Positions 48,027-57,982 of a stretch of DNA of 64,000 bases are shown here, one piece after another (position 1 is the first letter of the stretch; each line of letters starts with the position of its first letter). The DNA comes from Holophagae bacterium (GTDB lineage Bacteria > Acidobacteriota > Holophagae > Acanthopleuribacterales > Acanthopleuribacteraceae), in the NCBI GenBank assembly GCA_030429565.1, contig JAUIFE010000011.1:1-64000 (forward strand), read 5' to 3'. The notes below the pieces were generated by a model. It searched no databases. It was not told the origin of the DNA and worked only from the letters and a program-made list of their open reading frames with translations. The position numbers and the translations under genes were made by a program.

Positions 48027-50093
48027 TTGCGCTTTTTTCCTCTCTGTTTGTGCCTATCCGCTGCTTTGTGTTTGTCGCCGTTGGCGACGGCAGGCGACGG
48101 ACCGATAGAACTCGATGTCTTCTCCGAACGACTTAGTACCGAGCTGGCGACCATCTCCTACAATACGGAAATCCTGGTTCACGGCTTCACGCTCGGTGCC
48201 TCAGGGCCGGCTGAATCACTGCGTTTGCAGCGATTTGACGTTTTTGCCGAAGGCGCCGAAGTAATGGTTCACGGTAAGGACGGCCTCACCATTCAAGCAC
48301 CGCCGCGCCACCTTTATTTTGGTGGTGACATCGTTGGATGGGACGGTTCTCGCGCTTTTCTCAGCGTGCGTGAGAACGGGGAAGTCAGTGGTTTGGTCGG
48401 CTACCAAGGGCGTTTTTACCGTCTTGCCACCCCGACCGTTCGCATACCGGGTGAACCGGTGCTGGCCGAATACGATTTGAGCGCGGCCGCGGCGGTTCCT
48501 GACCGCGAGCCCTTTGCCTGCGGTACCAACGAGCTGCGCGATCCCGACGCCTTTGATCACCTGCCACGCAACGCGCCGGCGCGATTTGCCGCCGCGGGCG
48601 GCGGCGCCGCGACCTACACCGCGACCATTGCGCTCGCCACCGATTACGAACTCTTCCAGCGATTTAGCGATCTCCCTGAAATGATGACCTACCTCAGCGA
48701 TCTGTTTGCCTACATTTCCGGCATTTACGAGAGTGAGGTCGATGCCCAATTGGTCATTGGCGATACGGATGTTTGGACCGTACCCGAGGATCCCTTCGAA
48801 AGCACCAGCACGAGCTGCCAACTTTCGGAGTTCGGCCGTTACTGGAACACCAATTTCAGTGACCGCACTTACACGCTGGCCCACTTTCTCAGCGGCAAAA
48901 ACGCCGGTGGCGGCATCGCTTGGCTGGGTGTTTTGTGTTCCGGCGGCTGGACAAGCGCCGCCGATCCCAACTGCCCCGAGCTCGGCACGGATCCCGGTCT
49001 CTTTGGCGGTCCTTTTGGCGTGAGCGCCGGCATTACCGGCAGTTTTAATCCGAGTAATCCCTCCGTGGTGTGGGATATGGTCGTGATTGCTCACGAATTG
49101 GGTCACAACTTCGATTCACCGCATACCCATTGCTACAACGGTCGTTTGGGCAATCCCGAACCTGTTGATAAGTGTTACGAACAGGGGGGTGGCTGTTATG
49201 CCGGTCCCACCGAGTTGCCGTGCGAAACGTCAGGGGCAGGCTGCGCCACGATCATGTCCTACTGTCACCAGCTTTCCGGCGGCCTGAGCAATATCTCGCC
49301 GACCTTTGGTCTCAACCATGGGTTTGGCGACCAGCCGGAGCGCGTACCGACCGTGATGAACGCCCACGTGGTTGAAATGGCCGCCATCGATGCCTCGTGC
49401 CTGCCGCAAGGCTGTACCGCGCCGGCGATTTCGGCCGGTCCGTCGTCCACCAACGCCTGCTTTGGTGATGTGGTGGTGTTTTCGGTGCAGCAGAGTGGGG
49501 GAACCTCGTTCCAATGGCGCAAAGAAGCGGTGTCCATCGAAGGCGAAACCGGTGCGACCCTGACCCTAACCGTCAGTGATCCCAGTGCGGCCGGCAACTA
49601 TTCGTGCGTGGTGACCAACGCCTGCGAGTCCGTTGAAACCGACACCGCGCTCCTGACCTTGGACGGCGAGTTTAGCGCGTCGATGTCTCCCAACGGGCGC
49701 ATCGTGCAAGGTCGTTCCTTGCTGACTTTTGCGGCCTCCATCACCTGTAATCCAAGTAACCTGACCTGGACCTGGCAGGAAAGCATTCAAGGCAATGTCT
49801 TGGGCCAAAACACGACCCAACTGACCTTGCCCGCACGGCTGACGCAAACAACGACCATCACGCTGCGGGTGGAAAACAACAACACCCTTGAGGTTCTGCG
49901 CGATTCGGTTGAAGTTTTGGCCGCGCAGGACGACAGCTTCGACGACCTCAACGGCGACGGCTGCAACACCCTCGACGACTTGCAGTTGCTGTGTGCCTCG
50001 TGGCGTGCGGTGGGCGCCGACGCCGACGGCAACGGCGTGATTGACGTGCGCGATTTCCTGTTCGTCAATACCGACCAAACCGGTTGTCCCTAA
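48027..50093 (+). CDS. Secreted M12B-like metallopeptidase with one Ig-like domain
   Basis: This is a 688-residue paralogue of the preceding gene with the same order but one Ig-like repeat instead of six. TTG 48027 is chosen because it sits behind GGAGG; ATG 48015 overlaps that site. The signal peptide is LCLCLSAALCLSPLATA. The zinc motif HELGHNFDSPH has H356, E357, H360 and H366, and the Met-turn is IMSYCH. The ~90-residue conserved domain (ASMSPNGRIVQGRSLLTF onward) and EF-hand-like tail (DLNGDGCNTLDDLQLL, ending TGCP) match the other secreted proteins. It is followed by a terminator. Confidence 0.85.
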   Translation: MRFFPLCLCLSAALCLSPLATAGDGPIELDVFSERLSTELATISYNTEILVHGFTLGASGPAESLRLQRFDVFAEGAEVMVHGKDGLTIQAPPRHLYFGGDIVGWDGSRAFLSVRENGEVSGLVGYQGRFYRLATPTVRIPGEPVLAEYDLSAAAAVPDREPFACGTNELRDPDAFDHLPRNAPARFAAAGGGAATYTATIALATDYELFQRFSDLPEMMTYLSDLFAYISGIYESEVDAQLVIGDTDVWTVPEDPFESTSTSCQLSEFGRYWNTNFSDRTYTLAHFLSGKNAGGGIAWLGVLCSGGWTSAADPNCPELGTDPGLFGGPFGVSAGITGSFNPSNPSVVWDMVVIAHELGHNFDSPHTHCYNGRLGNPEPVDKCYEQGGGCYAGPTELPCETSGAGCATIMSYCHQLSGGLSNISPTFGLNHGFGDQPERVPTVMNAHVVEMAAIDASCLPQGCTAPAISAGPSSTNACFGDVVVFSVQQSGGTSFQWRKEAVSIEGETGATLTLTVSDPSAAGNYSCVVTNACESVETDTALLTLDGEFSASMSPNGRIVQGRSLLTFAASITCNPSNLTWTWQESIQGNVLGQNTTQLTLPARLTQTTTITLRVENNNTLEVLRDSVEVLAAQDDSFDDLNGDGCNTLDDLQLLCASWRAVGADADGNGVIDVRDFLFVNTDQTGCP

Positions 50094-50101
50094 GCCAAGT
50101 G

Positions 50102-50134
50102 AGAAGGGCGTGTCCCCGTTGGCGCGCCCTTTTC
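50102..50134 (+). terminator. Terminator after the second M12B gene
   Basis: GAAGGGCG (50103-50110) pairs with CGCCCTTTTC (50125-50134, with a G-T pair), loop about 14 bases, with the T-run forming part of the 3' arm. It lies just after the stop codon at 50093. Confidence 0.55.
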
Positions 50135-50189
50135 TGAATTGGTGCTCAGAAAAAACAGCCTGACCCTGTGGCGCTGGCGACAGCTCGGC

Positions 50190-50195
50190 TATAAT
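50190..50195 (+). promoter_or_regulatory. Possible -10 box for the MoxR operon
   Basis: A perfect TATAAT lies about 95 bp before the chosen start, within GCTCGGCTATAAT. The same context (GCTCGGTTATAAT) lies before the PcnB-like gene. No convincing -35 was found at 16-18 bp. Confidence 0.35.
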
Positions 50196-50290
50196 GAGGG
50201 CTGCCTTGACGAAACGCGGCATGGTTGATGTCGCGGCGCCTACCCTTTGGCGCGTGGCTCGGCTGATTGTTTTTTTCCACGGAGCACCCT

Positions 50291-51142
50291 TTGACACAGT
50301 TTACCGGCACTGAACAGTACTACCTCGATCCCGAACTCGAAGCGATTGTGAACATGGCGATTGCCATGGAAAAACCGCTGCTGCTGACCGGCGAACCCGG
50401 CACCGGCAAAACCCAGCTCGCCTTTGAAATTAGCCGGTCGCTGGGCACCGGCATTGAAATTTTGCGCGCCAAATCCACCATTAAAGGCGAAGAAGCCTGC
50501 TACGTTCAGGACACCGTTTTGCGTCTCAACGACGCCCGTTTCGGTACTGAGAACACCGGCCGCGACGTGAACCGGTTTCACGACTACGTGATCTGGGGTC
50601 CGATTGGCCGTGCCTTCCGCTCTGAAAAACGGGTCGTGTTGTTGTTGGACGAAATCGATAAAACGGAATCCGACGTTCAGGACAACCTGCTTGACGTGCT
50701 CGAGGACAACCAGTTCGTCATGCGCGAAATCAACGAAACCGTGACCGCCGCGCAGCCGCCGATCATCATCATTACTTCCAACGCCAAGCGCGAGTTGTCC
50801 GACCCGTTCCTGCGCCGTTGTTTCTGTCACCACATCGCCTTTCCCAGTGTTGAGGATATGCGCCAAATCGTGGCCTTGCACTTCCCCGAAATGAAGGCCT
50901 CGCTGATGGAACCCGCGCTCAACATTTTCTACGAGCTGCGCGAACGTGGCTTCGAGAAACCGCCCGCCACCAGCGAGTTGCTGAACTGGCTGGGCGCCAT
51001 GATTCACGCCGGTGTGACGCCCGAGAAAACCGAGGATCTGCCGTTTCCCGGTACCTTGCTGAAACGCACCAACGATATTCTCAGCTTCCGCAACAAGGAC
51101 AAAAAAGGGACCTCGCGCAAACGCGGCTGGGGCGGCTACTAA
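50291..51142 (+). CDS. MoxR-type AAA+ ATPase
   Basis: This 283-residue ATPase is taken to start at TTG 50291, six bases behind GGAG. Walker A is GEPGTGKT, Walker B is VVLLLDEIDKTESDVQDNLL, sensor 1 is PPIIIITSNAKRELSDPFLRRC with its arginine finger. MoxR proteins act as chaperone-like unfoldases or metallation helpers together with a VWA-domain partner, which is the next gene 24 bp downstream. The two clearly form an operon. The substrate is unknown; CO-dehydrogenase maturation (CoxD/CoxE) is one precedent, but no cox genes are here. Confidence 0.9.
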   Translation: MTQFTGTEQYYLDPELEAIVNMAIAMEKPLLLTGEPGTGKTQLAFEISRSLGTGIEILRAKSTIKGEEACYVQDTVLRLNDARFGTENTGRDVNRFHDYVIWGPIGRAFRSEKRVVLLLDEIDKTESDVQDNLLDVLEDNQFVMREINETVTAAQPPIIIITSNAKRELSDPFLRRCFCHHIAFPSVEDMRQIVALHFPEMKASLMEPALNIFYELRERGFEKPPATSELLNWLGAMIHAGVTPEKTEDLPFPGTLLKRTNDILSFRNKDKKGTSRKRGWGGY

Positions 51143-51166
51143 CGTGCCCGCCATTCGGAGGAACTT

Positions 51167-52405
51167 ATGACTGCCACCAGCGACCCGTTTTCGCTCCACG
51201 CCGAGCCGCTATTTCTCGACTTCTTTTATTTGCTGCGCGATTACGATGTGCCCGTCAGTTTGACCGAAATCATCGACATTTATCGCGGCCTTGAGAAGGG
51301 TTTGGTCAAAACCCTCGACGAGCTGTTCCTGTTGATGCGCTTGGCTTTGGTGAAACGCGTCGAACACCTCGACAGCTTCGAACGTGCCTTCGCGCTTTAC
51401 TTCTACGACATCGATCTGCCCGCCGTCGCCGAAGGTGACCGCGATCTGTTGCATACCAAACAGTTTCGCGAGTGGTTGGAGCAGGCCGTCGAATCCGGCG
51501 AAATTCCCCAGAGCAAGCTGTGGCAGATGAGCCGCGACGAGTTGATGGAGAAGTTTTGGGAGCGGGTACGCGAGCAAATGGAAGCGCATCACGGCGGTAA
51601 CCGTTGGGTGGGCACCGGCGGCACTTCGCCCTTTGGTCATTCCGGCCACAGCGAACGCGGTATTCGCGTTCACGGCCAATGGAAAAACCGGTCCGCCATT
51701 AAAGTCATCGGCGACCGCCGTTACGTCAGTTACGACGACCACCAAACCCTGACCGGCGCTAATATCCGCCAGGTCTTGGGGACCTTAAAGCACATGGTGC
51801 CGGTGGGGCCGCATGACGAATTGGATTTGGACGAAACCATCCGCGAGACCGGCCGCAACGGTGGTGAAATCGATTTGGTGTTTAAGCGGCGCGAGCTAGA
51901 CCGCATCAAACTGATTCTGTTCATCGACAACGGCGGCACCTCGATGTTGCCCTTCGTCAAACATGTGCAGTTGTTGTTCAGCAAGGTTCGCGACCGTTTT
52001 CAGGACACCAAAATCTACTATTTCCACAACACCATCTACGGCCATGTTTACAAAAACCCGCGCCGCACCGACGCCGTGCCTTTGGAAAAGGTGTTGCAGG
52101 AATCGCCCGAATCGCGCGTGTTCTTTATCGGCGACGCCAGCATGGCGCCCGAGGAATTGTTCTCCGATTACGGTGCGATTGAGTGGGGCCGCGAGGATGC
52201 ACTGCCGAGCATTGAGCGCCTAAAACACCTGCAGGCGCGCTTCAAGTATTCGGTGTGGTTGAACCCCATCCCGGCCGGGGAATGGGACATTACCTACGGG
52301 CGTTACACCCTGAGTGCCATTCGCGACGTGTTCCATATGGAAGACTTATCGCTGGGCGGCATTAAAAAAGCCGTTACCTATTTGCAGGAAAAAGCCGGCG
52401 TTTAA
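51167..52405 (+). CDS. CoxE-like VWA-domain protein with degenerate MIDAS
   Basis: This 412-residue partner of the MoxR ATPase has ATG 51167 behind GGAGG. The N-terminal half is helical (FLDFFYLLRDYDVPVSLTEI, a CoxE hallmark) and holds a GTGGTSPFGHSGH loop. The C-terminal VWA fold starts LILFIDNGGTSMLPFVKHVQ: the usual metal-site DxSxS is DNGGTS here, so metal binding may be altered. Later elements (KIYYFHNTIYGHVY, VFFIGDASMAPEEL) keep the VWA order. Confidence 0.88.
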   Translation: MTATSDPFSLHAEPLFLDFFYLLRDYDVPVSLTEIIDIYRGLEKGLVKTLDELFLLMRLALVKRVEHLDSFERAFALYFYDIDLPAVAEGDRDLLHTKQFREWLEQAVESGEIPQSKLWQMSRDELMEKFWERVREQMEAHHGGNRWVGTGGTSPFGHSGHSERGIRVHGQWKNRSAIKVIGDRRYVSYDDHQTLTGANIRQVLGTLKHMVPVGPHDELDLDETIRETGRNGGEIDLVFKRRELDRIKLILFIDNGGTSMLPFVKHVQLLFSKVRDRFQDTKIYYFHNTIYGHVYKNPRRTDAVPLEKVLQESPESRVFFIGDASMAPEELFSDYGAIEWGREDALPSIERLKHLQARFKYSVWLNPIPAGEWDITYGRYTLSAIRDVFHMEDLSLGGIKKAVTYLQEKAGV

Positions 52406-52513
52406 CGGGTCGGGTTTCATGTTTTTCCGGTAAACGACGACCCTGACCTCGCTCCTTCGCGCCTGAACCAAGGGCGGTCCTGGCGACCACCCAACTGAAA
52501 TGGAGGGGAACCC

Positions 52514-53215
52514 ATGGTGAGACGAATGTGGCGGGTGACGACCGCTTTTGGCGCGAGTATGGTGCGTTTTGGTTTGGGCTCCAAGGTTGTCGCCTTGGGT
52601 GCGCGGCCGCAACAACCGCTGCAAGTCTACGAATTCGAGAATTGTCCCTTTTGCCGCAAGGTGCGCGAGGCCTTAACCGTCCTGGATCTGGACGTGGTTG
52701 TTTATCCTTGCCCCAAGCGCGGGCCGCGCTATCGGCCGTGGGTGATTGAAAACGGCGGCAAGCGACAGTTTCCCTATTTGGTCGACCCCAACACCGACAC
52801 CGCTCTCTACGAATCGAACGACATCATTCGCTACTTATTCCAAACCTACGGCGCGGGCAGCAGGCCGTGGCTGTTGGTGAGCGGCCCGCTCGGCTTGTAT
52901 GCCGGTCAAATCGCCTCATTGCTGCGACTCGGTGCCGGCACCTTTTATCGCAAGGCGAAAGCCCCGCAAGCGCCGCTTGAACTCTACAGTTACGAAGCCT
53001 CGCCCTACTGCCGTTTGGTGCGCGAAACGCTCAGCGAACTCGAAATTCCCTACTTGCTGCACAACATCGCTCCTGGCAGCCCCAAACGTCCGGCCTTCAT
53101 CGAACGCTTCGGCAAAATGCAGGTCCCGTACCTGGTCGATCCCAACACCGATACCGCCATGTTTGAGTCGGCCGCCATCATCAACTATCTGCGCGAAACC
53201 TACGCGAATGGTTAA
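52514..53215 (+). CDS. Protein with two glutathione-S-transferase N-terminal-like domains
   Basis: This 233-residue protein has ATG 52514 behind GGAGGGG. Two thioredoxin-fold GST N-domains lie in tandem. The first (about 34-118) has the redox-type motif CPFC in ENCPFCRKVREAL. The second (about 155-232) has SPYC in EASPYCRLVRETL. Each ends with the same QVPYLVDPNTDTAMFES-like strand-turn that binds glutathione. There is no helical GST C-domain. A hydrophobic N-terminus (VTTAFGASMVRFGLG) may touch the membrane. Plant and cyanobacterial proteins of this tandem design exist. It lies 108 bp after the CoxE-like gene, possibly in the same operon. Confidence 0.85.
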   Translation: MVRRMWRVTTAFGASMVRFGLGSKVVALGARPQQPLQVYEFENCPFCRKVREALTVLDLDVVVYPCPKRGPRYRPWVIENGGKRQFPYLVDPNTDTALYESNDIIRYLFQTYGAGSRPWLLVSGPLGLYAGQIASLLRLGAGTFYRKAKAPQAPLELYSYEASPYCRLVRETLSELEIPYLLHNIAPGSPKRPAFIERFGKMQVPYLVDPNTDTAMFESAAIINYLRETYANG

Positions 53216-53390
53216 CGGCCGGATGGCGACTTGACGGGTGACGGAATGTGGGTGCTGACCCTCGATGCGCTGGGCCGACTGCCCCATGACCCATGGCGCG
53301 CTTGTTTTGCCCGTTTACGCGTCGGCGCCAAATGGATAAGGCGCCGGCGACCATAGTGTTTTCTCCATGCCGGCCGGCGCGCTCAGCTCA

Positions 53391-55610
53391 TTATGGGTTT
53401 AGGTCTTCTTCGAGATCCTTAAAATTCTCAACGGCAAGGGCGGGGACGGCCGCGGCCGGCAAGATGATTTGGTAAACGTCAATGTCGGTTTCTGAGGCGG
53501 CTTCCCAGTTAGAGTTAAACGCGATTCGCGTGAAATCGCGGTTGACCGTTGCGTGGGGTTCCGTCCAGTAGCCGTTTGGCAGGGAGTGGTGGTGGGCAAT
53601 GTTCAGAATGCGGGGATTGGCGGTTAACTCCAAGGCAAATATTTTTTCGTGGGCCCAAACCTGTGAACCATCATTCGAAGGACTGCCGCCATAGGTGGAG
53701 ACCAGCACCCAGCCCGGACGCTGGTAGGCCTTGCCCGAGAAGTGGAAAGCGGTAACACTTCCTTTGATATAAGACGCGAACAGATGGGTTTTGTGGCCCG
53801 TTTGAATTTCGACCATAAAAACTTCGCCCTGGTTGTGTTGATAGTCGACGGCCACATAGGCGTCATGGCCGTTTGGAAGCAGGGCTAAATCGGAATGTTC
53901 CGACTTGTGGTGCAGTTTTACCTGGCTGGAGAAATCACGGCGAAATGCGGTGGTTCCGTAGTCATTGCCGTCCCACGAGGCAACCAAATAGTCGCCACTC
54001 GGGCTCATCGACGTGTGATCGGGGCGACCGATGCCGTGTTGCGCGAAATCCCAGGTGCCTACGATTTCATCAAGCTCCTTGTCCCAAACCATCAGGCCGA
54101 GTGGTTCGAAATTGGCGCCCTCCACTTGCATGCCCCAGTAGCGGCCGTCAGCGGAGAAGGTGCCTTCGGCTTTGGTCCAAACGCGGCGGGCCGCCGGCCA
54201 GGGTAACCGGTTCTCAAAGTTACCAACGACCGAGGCGGTGTTGGTTTCAACGTCGAGTTCGTAGACGAGTAGGCCGCCGAAGGGTGCGGTGTAAAACAAG
54301 GTATTGGGTCGAACGGGATCCCATTTCAGCTCACAGTCGGTTGCCGGCCCGTCTAGCGTTTTGATAAACGCCGCGGTGTTGGCATCGTAGATATGCCAAA
54401 AACCATCGTAGCTTGAAATGACAATGAGGGTGTTGTCCGCGTTATAGGCTTGTTTCCTTGAATACTCGACGCGAGCAAAACCGCTTGGCGGTTCGTTTTG
54501 ATGGTCGGTTAGCCGAACAATGCAAGTATCGTAGGATGGGTCGCTGAGGGGTTCGTTTTTTGCCGGTTTGGCGACCAAGGGAATGGTCGATTCATCGAAG
54601 CCGGACACGAGTTCAAAGTTGTCCGGGTAGGTACCGTTGCAACCGTTGGGTTCGTTATTTGCGGTGGTCGTGAACTGGAAGGTTGTTTCCTCGAGCGTTT
54701 TGGATGCGACAGTGCCGGTGACCTGGGCTAAAAACGAGGTGTTGGGGGTTAACGGCTCAGTCGGGTCGAAATAGACCCTGTCACCCGTGACACGGATCGT
54801 GCCGTCAACGCTGGTTTCTCCCGTTTGAAGGGTGAATTGGAGGTCGGTTTCCTCTGTTTCGATGGTTTCGCTATAGGTCGCGAAAATGGGTGTCGTGGTG
54901 CTAACGGAAGACGACTGGTGGTTGGGTACGGTTTCAAGATTCGCGATGATACCGGTTCCGTCACGATCGATCACCACCGTGAGAACGTAATCTTGTTCGG
55001 TGATCAAGCCGGTGGCCAGACTTTTACTGCGAATATAATATTGGGTCGTTTCGCCACGATAGATACCATTGATTCTGTAACGGTGTTCGCGATTATCGAC
55101 GGTGTCAAAGTGGAGATACATCGATCCGAATGGATTGCCAGGCGAATGAGAAAGCCTTAATTCGGCAATTTGGTCGGAGTGGAGAACCAGTTCGACTTCC
55201 GTTACATCACTGGGGTGCGGTCCTTCGCCGGCAATGGTTTGCAAGGTGACTTCGCCACTTCCGAAGATGGTCGGGAAGGGGAGGTCTGTCGCTGAGGTTG
55301 TCCCGTCGGCACGGTCTTTACAGCGAACGTAATAGGTTGTATTTTCAGGTGCATAAAGGCCGTCAATGGTAAGACTGTGGGAGCGACCGTCGCTGCTGGT
55401 AAAGTTGGTGTACATCGCGCCATACGGGTAACCGGGACTGTTCGAGCAGCGACAATCGGCGGGGTTGTCGGTTGCAACCTGAAGGGTGACTTGGGTTGCG
55501 TCCTCGGGATGGGGACCCTGACCTGAAATTATGGAAATGTTGGGTTCAGAAGCAGATAGTAGCGTTGTCATCATAAAAGAAAACGTTAAGAAGCAGGCGG
55601 TTCGTTTCAT
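53391..55610 (-). CDS. Secreted protein with Fn3-like, SbsA-like and propeller domains
   Basis: This 739-residue exported protein has ATG 55610, preceded by an AT-rich leader and a weak ribosome site, and a signal peptide (CFLTFSFMMTTLLSASE). Two related beta-sandwich repeats follow (GQGPHPEDATQVTLQ, GEGPHPSDVTEVELV, each ending YYxRxKxxATG). An SbsA/Big_5-like domain starts VPNHQSSSVSTTTPIFATYS. A WD40/PD40-type beta-propeller runs from about residue 335 to the end (SSYDGFWHIYD, FSADGRYWGMQVEG, MSPSGDYLVASWDG, IAFNSNWEA). There are no catalytic residues. It is probably an extracellular binding protein. No partner gene is adjacent. Confidence 0.75.
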   Translation of the reverse strand: MKRTACFLTFSFMMTTLLSASEPNISIISGQGPHPEDATQVTLQVATDNPADCRCSNSPGYPYGAMYTNFTSSDGRSHSLTIDGLYAPENTTYYVRCKDRADGTTSATDLPFPTIFGSGEVTLQTIAGEGPHPSDVTEVELVLHSDQIAELRLSHSPGNPFGSMYLHFDTVDNREHRYRINGIYRGETTQYYIRSKSLATGLITEQDYVLTVVIDRDGTGIIANLETVPNHQSSSVSTTTPIFATYSETIETEETDLQFTLQTGETSVDGTIRVTGDRVYFDPTEPLTPNTSFLAQVTGTVASKTLEETTFQFTTTANNEPNGCNGTYPDNFELVSGFDESTIPLVAKPAKNEPLSDPSYDTCIVRLTDHQNEPPSGFARVEYSRKQAYNADNTLIVISSYDGFWHIYDANTAAFIKTLDGPATDCELKWDPVRPNTLFYTAPFGGLLVYELDVETNTASVVGNFENRLPWPAARRVWTKAEGTFSADGRYWGMQVEGANFEPLGLMVWDKELDEIVGTWDFAQHGIGRPDHTSMSPSGDYLVASWDGNDYGTTAFRRDFSSQVKLHHKSEHSDLALLPNGHDAYVAVDYQHNQGEVFMVEIQTGHKTHLFASYIKGSVTAFHFSGKAYQRPGWVLVSTYGGSPSNDGSQVWAHEKIFALELTANPRILNIAHHHSLPNGYWTEPHATVNRDFTRIAFNSNWEAASETDIDVYQIILPAAAVPALAVENFKDLEEDLNP

Positions 55611-56254
55611 AAATAAACCTCGTAGGGAAGCGTTCTTTGTTTCCTATTGCTTTCTGGCGTTGGCTATATTTTTGATGTTATGAATGATAAAAAAGAAGAT
55701 CGATTCTACGATCTTATGTCAGGTGCAATAGGTTTTTTGGTAGATATACCTTTAAAGGGGAGGTCGTGTGAATTTTTGTGAATGAGAAACGATAACGAAT
55801 AGGCCTCATCGACCGGCATTGAGACAGTCAACGGCGATTGGGATGAAGTTAATTTTTCTTATGGTTTAGATAAAAGAAAGGGCGATATTAGTGAATCTTT
55901 CTTTACAGAAAAGTAGCCCGCGATGCCTGGATAGAATGCTTGATTTGCTGGGCCAATCAAGATCAATAATGCGTGAATTGTGGCTGATGACCCCGTGTGA
56001 GGGCTAGGCTTAATTGTGGAGAATAAGACCTTTGTGACGGGAGTTACGATCTTGTCGGTTGGCCATATGACCGCTGTTTTCCCGCATGGGATTCTTTTTA
56101 GAGAAGCGCTTGTATAATTTTGAGATAGGGTATTTTTTTAATTCGCCAAGAAGCGGTGGGTTTTTGCGATCCAACAGTGGTTTGCGGCGCGCTAATGTAG
56201 GTTGGATTCTGCTGGTATTATCAATATAAAACTATTTTTGGCATTCGGGTTTTT
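55611..56254. other. AT-rich intergenic region
   Basis: These 644 bases between the propeller gene start and the decayed palindromic element are noticeably AT-rich. No frame longer than about 40 codons with a ribosome site was found. The promoter of the propeller gene must lie here, but no clear box stands out. Confidence 0.4.
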
Positions 56255-56330
56255 CCTAAACTGAGCGATCCGATGGGTGAAGGCCCAACCGGTTGTGCGA
56301 TTTCATCGCCAAGAAGCGCTTCGCTGTAGG
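56255..56330 (+). mobile_element. Shrunken copy 3 of the palindromic element
   Basis: It starts CCTAAACTGAGCGATCC, like the element's left end. It then jumps to the right-hand part (GGCCCAACCGGTTGTGCG, ATTTCATCGCCAAGAAGC) and ends CGCTGTAGG. It lacks the middle ~90 bases and has several changes in the arms. No 5-bp flanking duplication is visible. It looks like an old, internally deleted member of the family at 7.45 and 28.1 kb. Confidence 0.65.
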
Positions 56331-56500
56331 ACTGGGCCGGGGCCATTTATGGAAAGTTGCCTCGTTGGGATCCACTCGCCGACCCTCGTCGCAGCGGTTT
56401 TGGCGCAATCTTCCCCGTTCGGGACCCCGGGGAATCGCACCGCCTTGGTTTCCCGCACCCGAACCGCGTGTTTGCTGGTTGCCGACACGCCGTTACGGGA

Positions 56501-57982
56501 TTAGTCAGCTTCGTTGTGTTTGGGCACCGTCAGATTAATCAGGTGCGCGGAGAGCAGACAAAACGTCATAGAGACCAGGGGTTTCCAGGGCCAGCTAAGC
56601 GGGTAGATCGGTTGGAACCATTCAGCCGGAATCACGGGAATCGAGGAAAACGGCAGCAAGCTGAGCATGCCGCAAACCGCGCCCGCGAAAACGGCCTTTG
56701 GTGCCAGCTTGGGAAAGAAAAAGGCGCACAGGAACAATCCCAGCAAAGGGCCGATGAACAAGCTGGTAAAGAACAGGGCTTTGGTAAGCAGTGACTGTTG
56801 GCCCGCGACGCAGACAAAGGCCGCCAGCGTGCCCACGACGCCCCAAATCAGGACCCACAGGCGGGCCCGTAGTAAGGTACTTTTCGGGCAGGCTTGACTG
56901 TCCTCGCATTTGGGTAAAAAGTCGGTGATGGTGGTGTTAGCCAGCGCCGTGATTGCCGAGTCAAGTGAACTCATGGCGGCTGCAAAGATGGCGGCCACCA
57001 GCAAACCGGTTAGCCCTGGCGGCAGGACTTCGAGAATGAAGTACGGAAAGATTTCGTTGACGCCAAGGGTTGGCGGCAGGAAGGTGACTCGCGCTTTCTC
57101 GAAGTACACGTAAAGGGCCGCGCCAACCCAAAAGAAGAGTAGGCCGATCAGCGCGCCGAGCAGTAAGGACAGGTACGAGCCGCGATTGGCTTCGAATTCG
57201 TTGCGACACGACATGTAGCGTTGTACAAATTGCTGGTCGCAACCGCGAATGGCCAAGTCAAAGACAATGTAGGCCACACCGGCCGAGAGGAAGTTGCCTG
57301 CCTTGGTGGGGTCGATGGTGCCGTCCCACCATTTGGTTTTGCCCGATTCAATCGCCATCGCGCTCAGTTTGGACCAGCCACCGACCGCTTCGCTGCAGGT
57401 GTACAGCGCCAACAGGCCGCCGCCCGCCAAGACGAAAAATTGCAGGACGTCGGTCCAGACCACTGCTTTAAGGCCGCCGAACCAGGTGTAGCCGATCGAG
57501 ATGACGGCGGTTAAGCAGATGGCGACGTAAATGTTCATCGACAGCATTTGTGACAGGACCAGCGCCGGCCCGTACAACAAAATGCCCGTACGCAACAGCA
57601 GGTGCGCCGTGTAGAAACCGGCGGCGAGCAGGCGGACCGGTCGCGAGAAGGTTAGTTCCAGAAGCTCGTAGGCCGAGACGACCTTCATGCGCTGAAAGCG
57701 CGGAATGAACCACACGGCGACGATGACAATCGAGACCAGGCTGCCGAAGTTAAACATCAGGTAGGTCATGTTGCCGCCGTATGTTTCAGCGGGGTTGCCC
57801 AGGAAGGTCGAAGCGCTGACCGAGGTGGCGATCAGGGAAATACCGATGCTCCACCACGGCATGCGGCCGCCGCCGAACATGTAGTCGTGGAAATCGTTGT
57901 TTTTGCGCGATAGAACCAAACCGATGGCGACAATGACGGCGAGGTAACCGACGAGCGCTATGGTATCAAGCGTCGTGAACAT
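56501..57982 (-). CDS. Sodium:solute symporter (SSS family)
   Basis: This 493-residue integral membrane transporter has ATG 57982 and about 13 hydrophobic helices. Family signs are RMPWWSIGISLIATSVSASTFLG near the first Na+ site, GGLKAVVWTDVLQFF, the long conserved FDLAIRGCDQQFVQRYMSCR, and AAIFAAAMSSLDSAITALANT with the Na2-site serines. It resembles the sialic acid/sugar or inositol-type SSS members, but the substrate cannot be read from sequence. It stands alone on the minus strand. Confidence 0.9.
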   Translation of the reverse strand: MFTTLDTIALVGYLAVIVAIGLVLSRKNNDFHDYMFGGGRMPWWSIGISLIATSVSASTFLGNPAETYGGNMTYLMFNFGSLVSIVIVAVWFIPRFQRMKVVSAYELLELTFSRPVRLLAAGFYTAHLLLRTGILLYGPALVLSQMLSMNIYVAICLTAVISIGYTWFGGLKAVVWTDVLQFFVLAGGGLLALYTCSEAVGGWSKLSAMAIESGKTKWWDGTIDPTKAGNFLSAGVAYIVFDLAIRGCDQQFVQRYMSCRNEFEANRGSYLSLLLGALIGLLFFWVGAALYVYFEKARVTFLPPTLGVNEIFPYFILEVLPPGLTGLLVAAIFAAAMSSLDSAITALANTTITDFLPKCEDSQACPKSTLLRARLWVLIWGVVGTLAAFVCVAGQQSLLTKALFFTSLFIGPLLGLFLCAFFFPKLAPKAVFAGAVCGMLSLLPFSSIPVIPAEWFQPIYPLSWPWKPLVSMTFCLLSAHLINLTVPKHNEAD

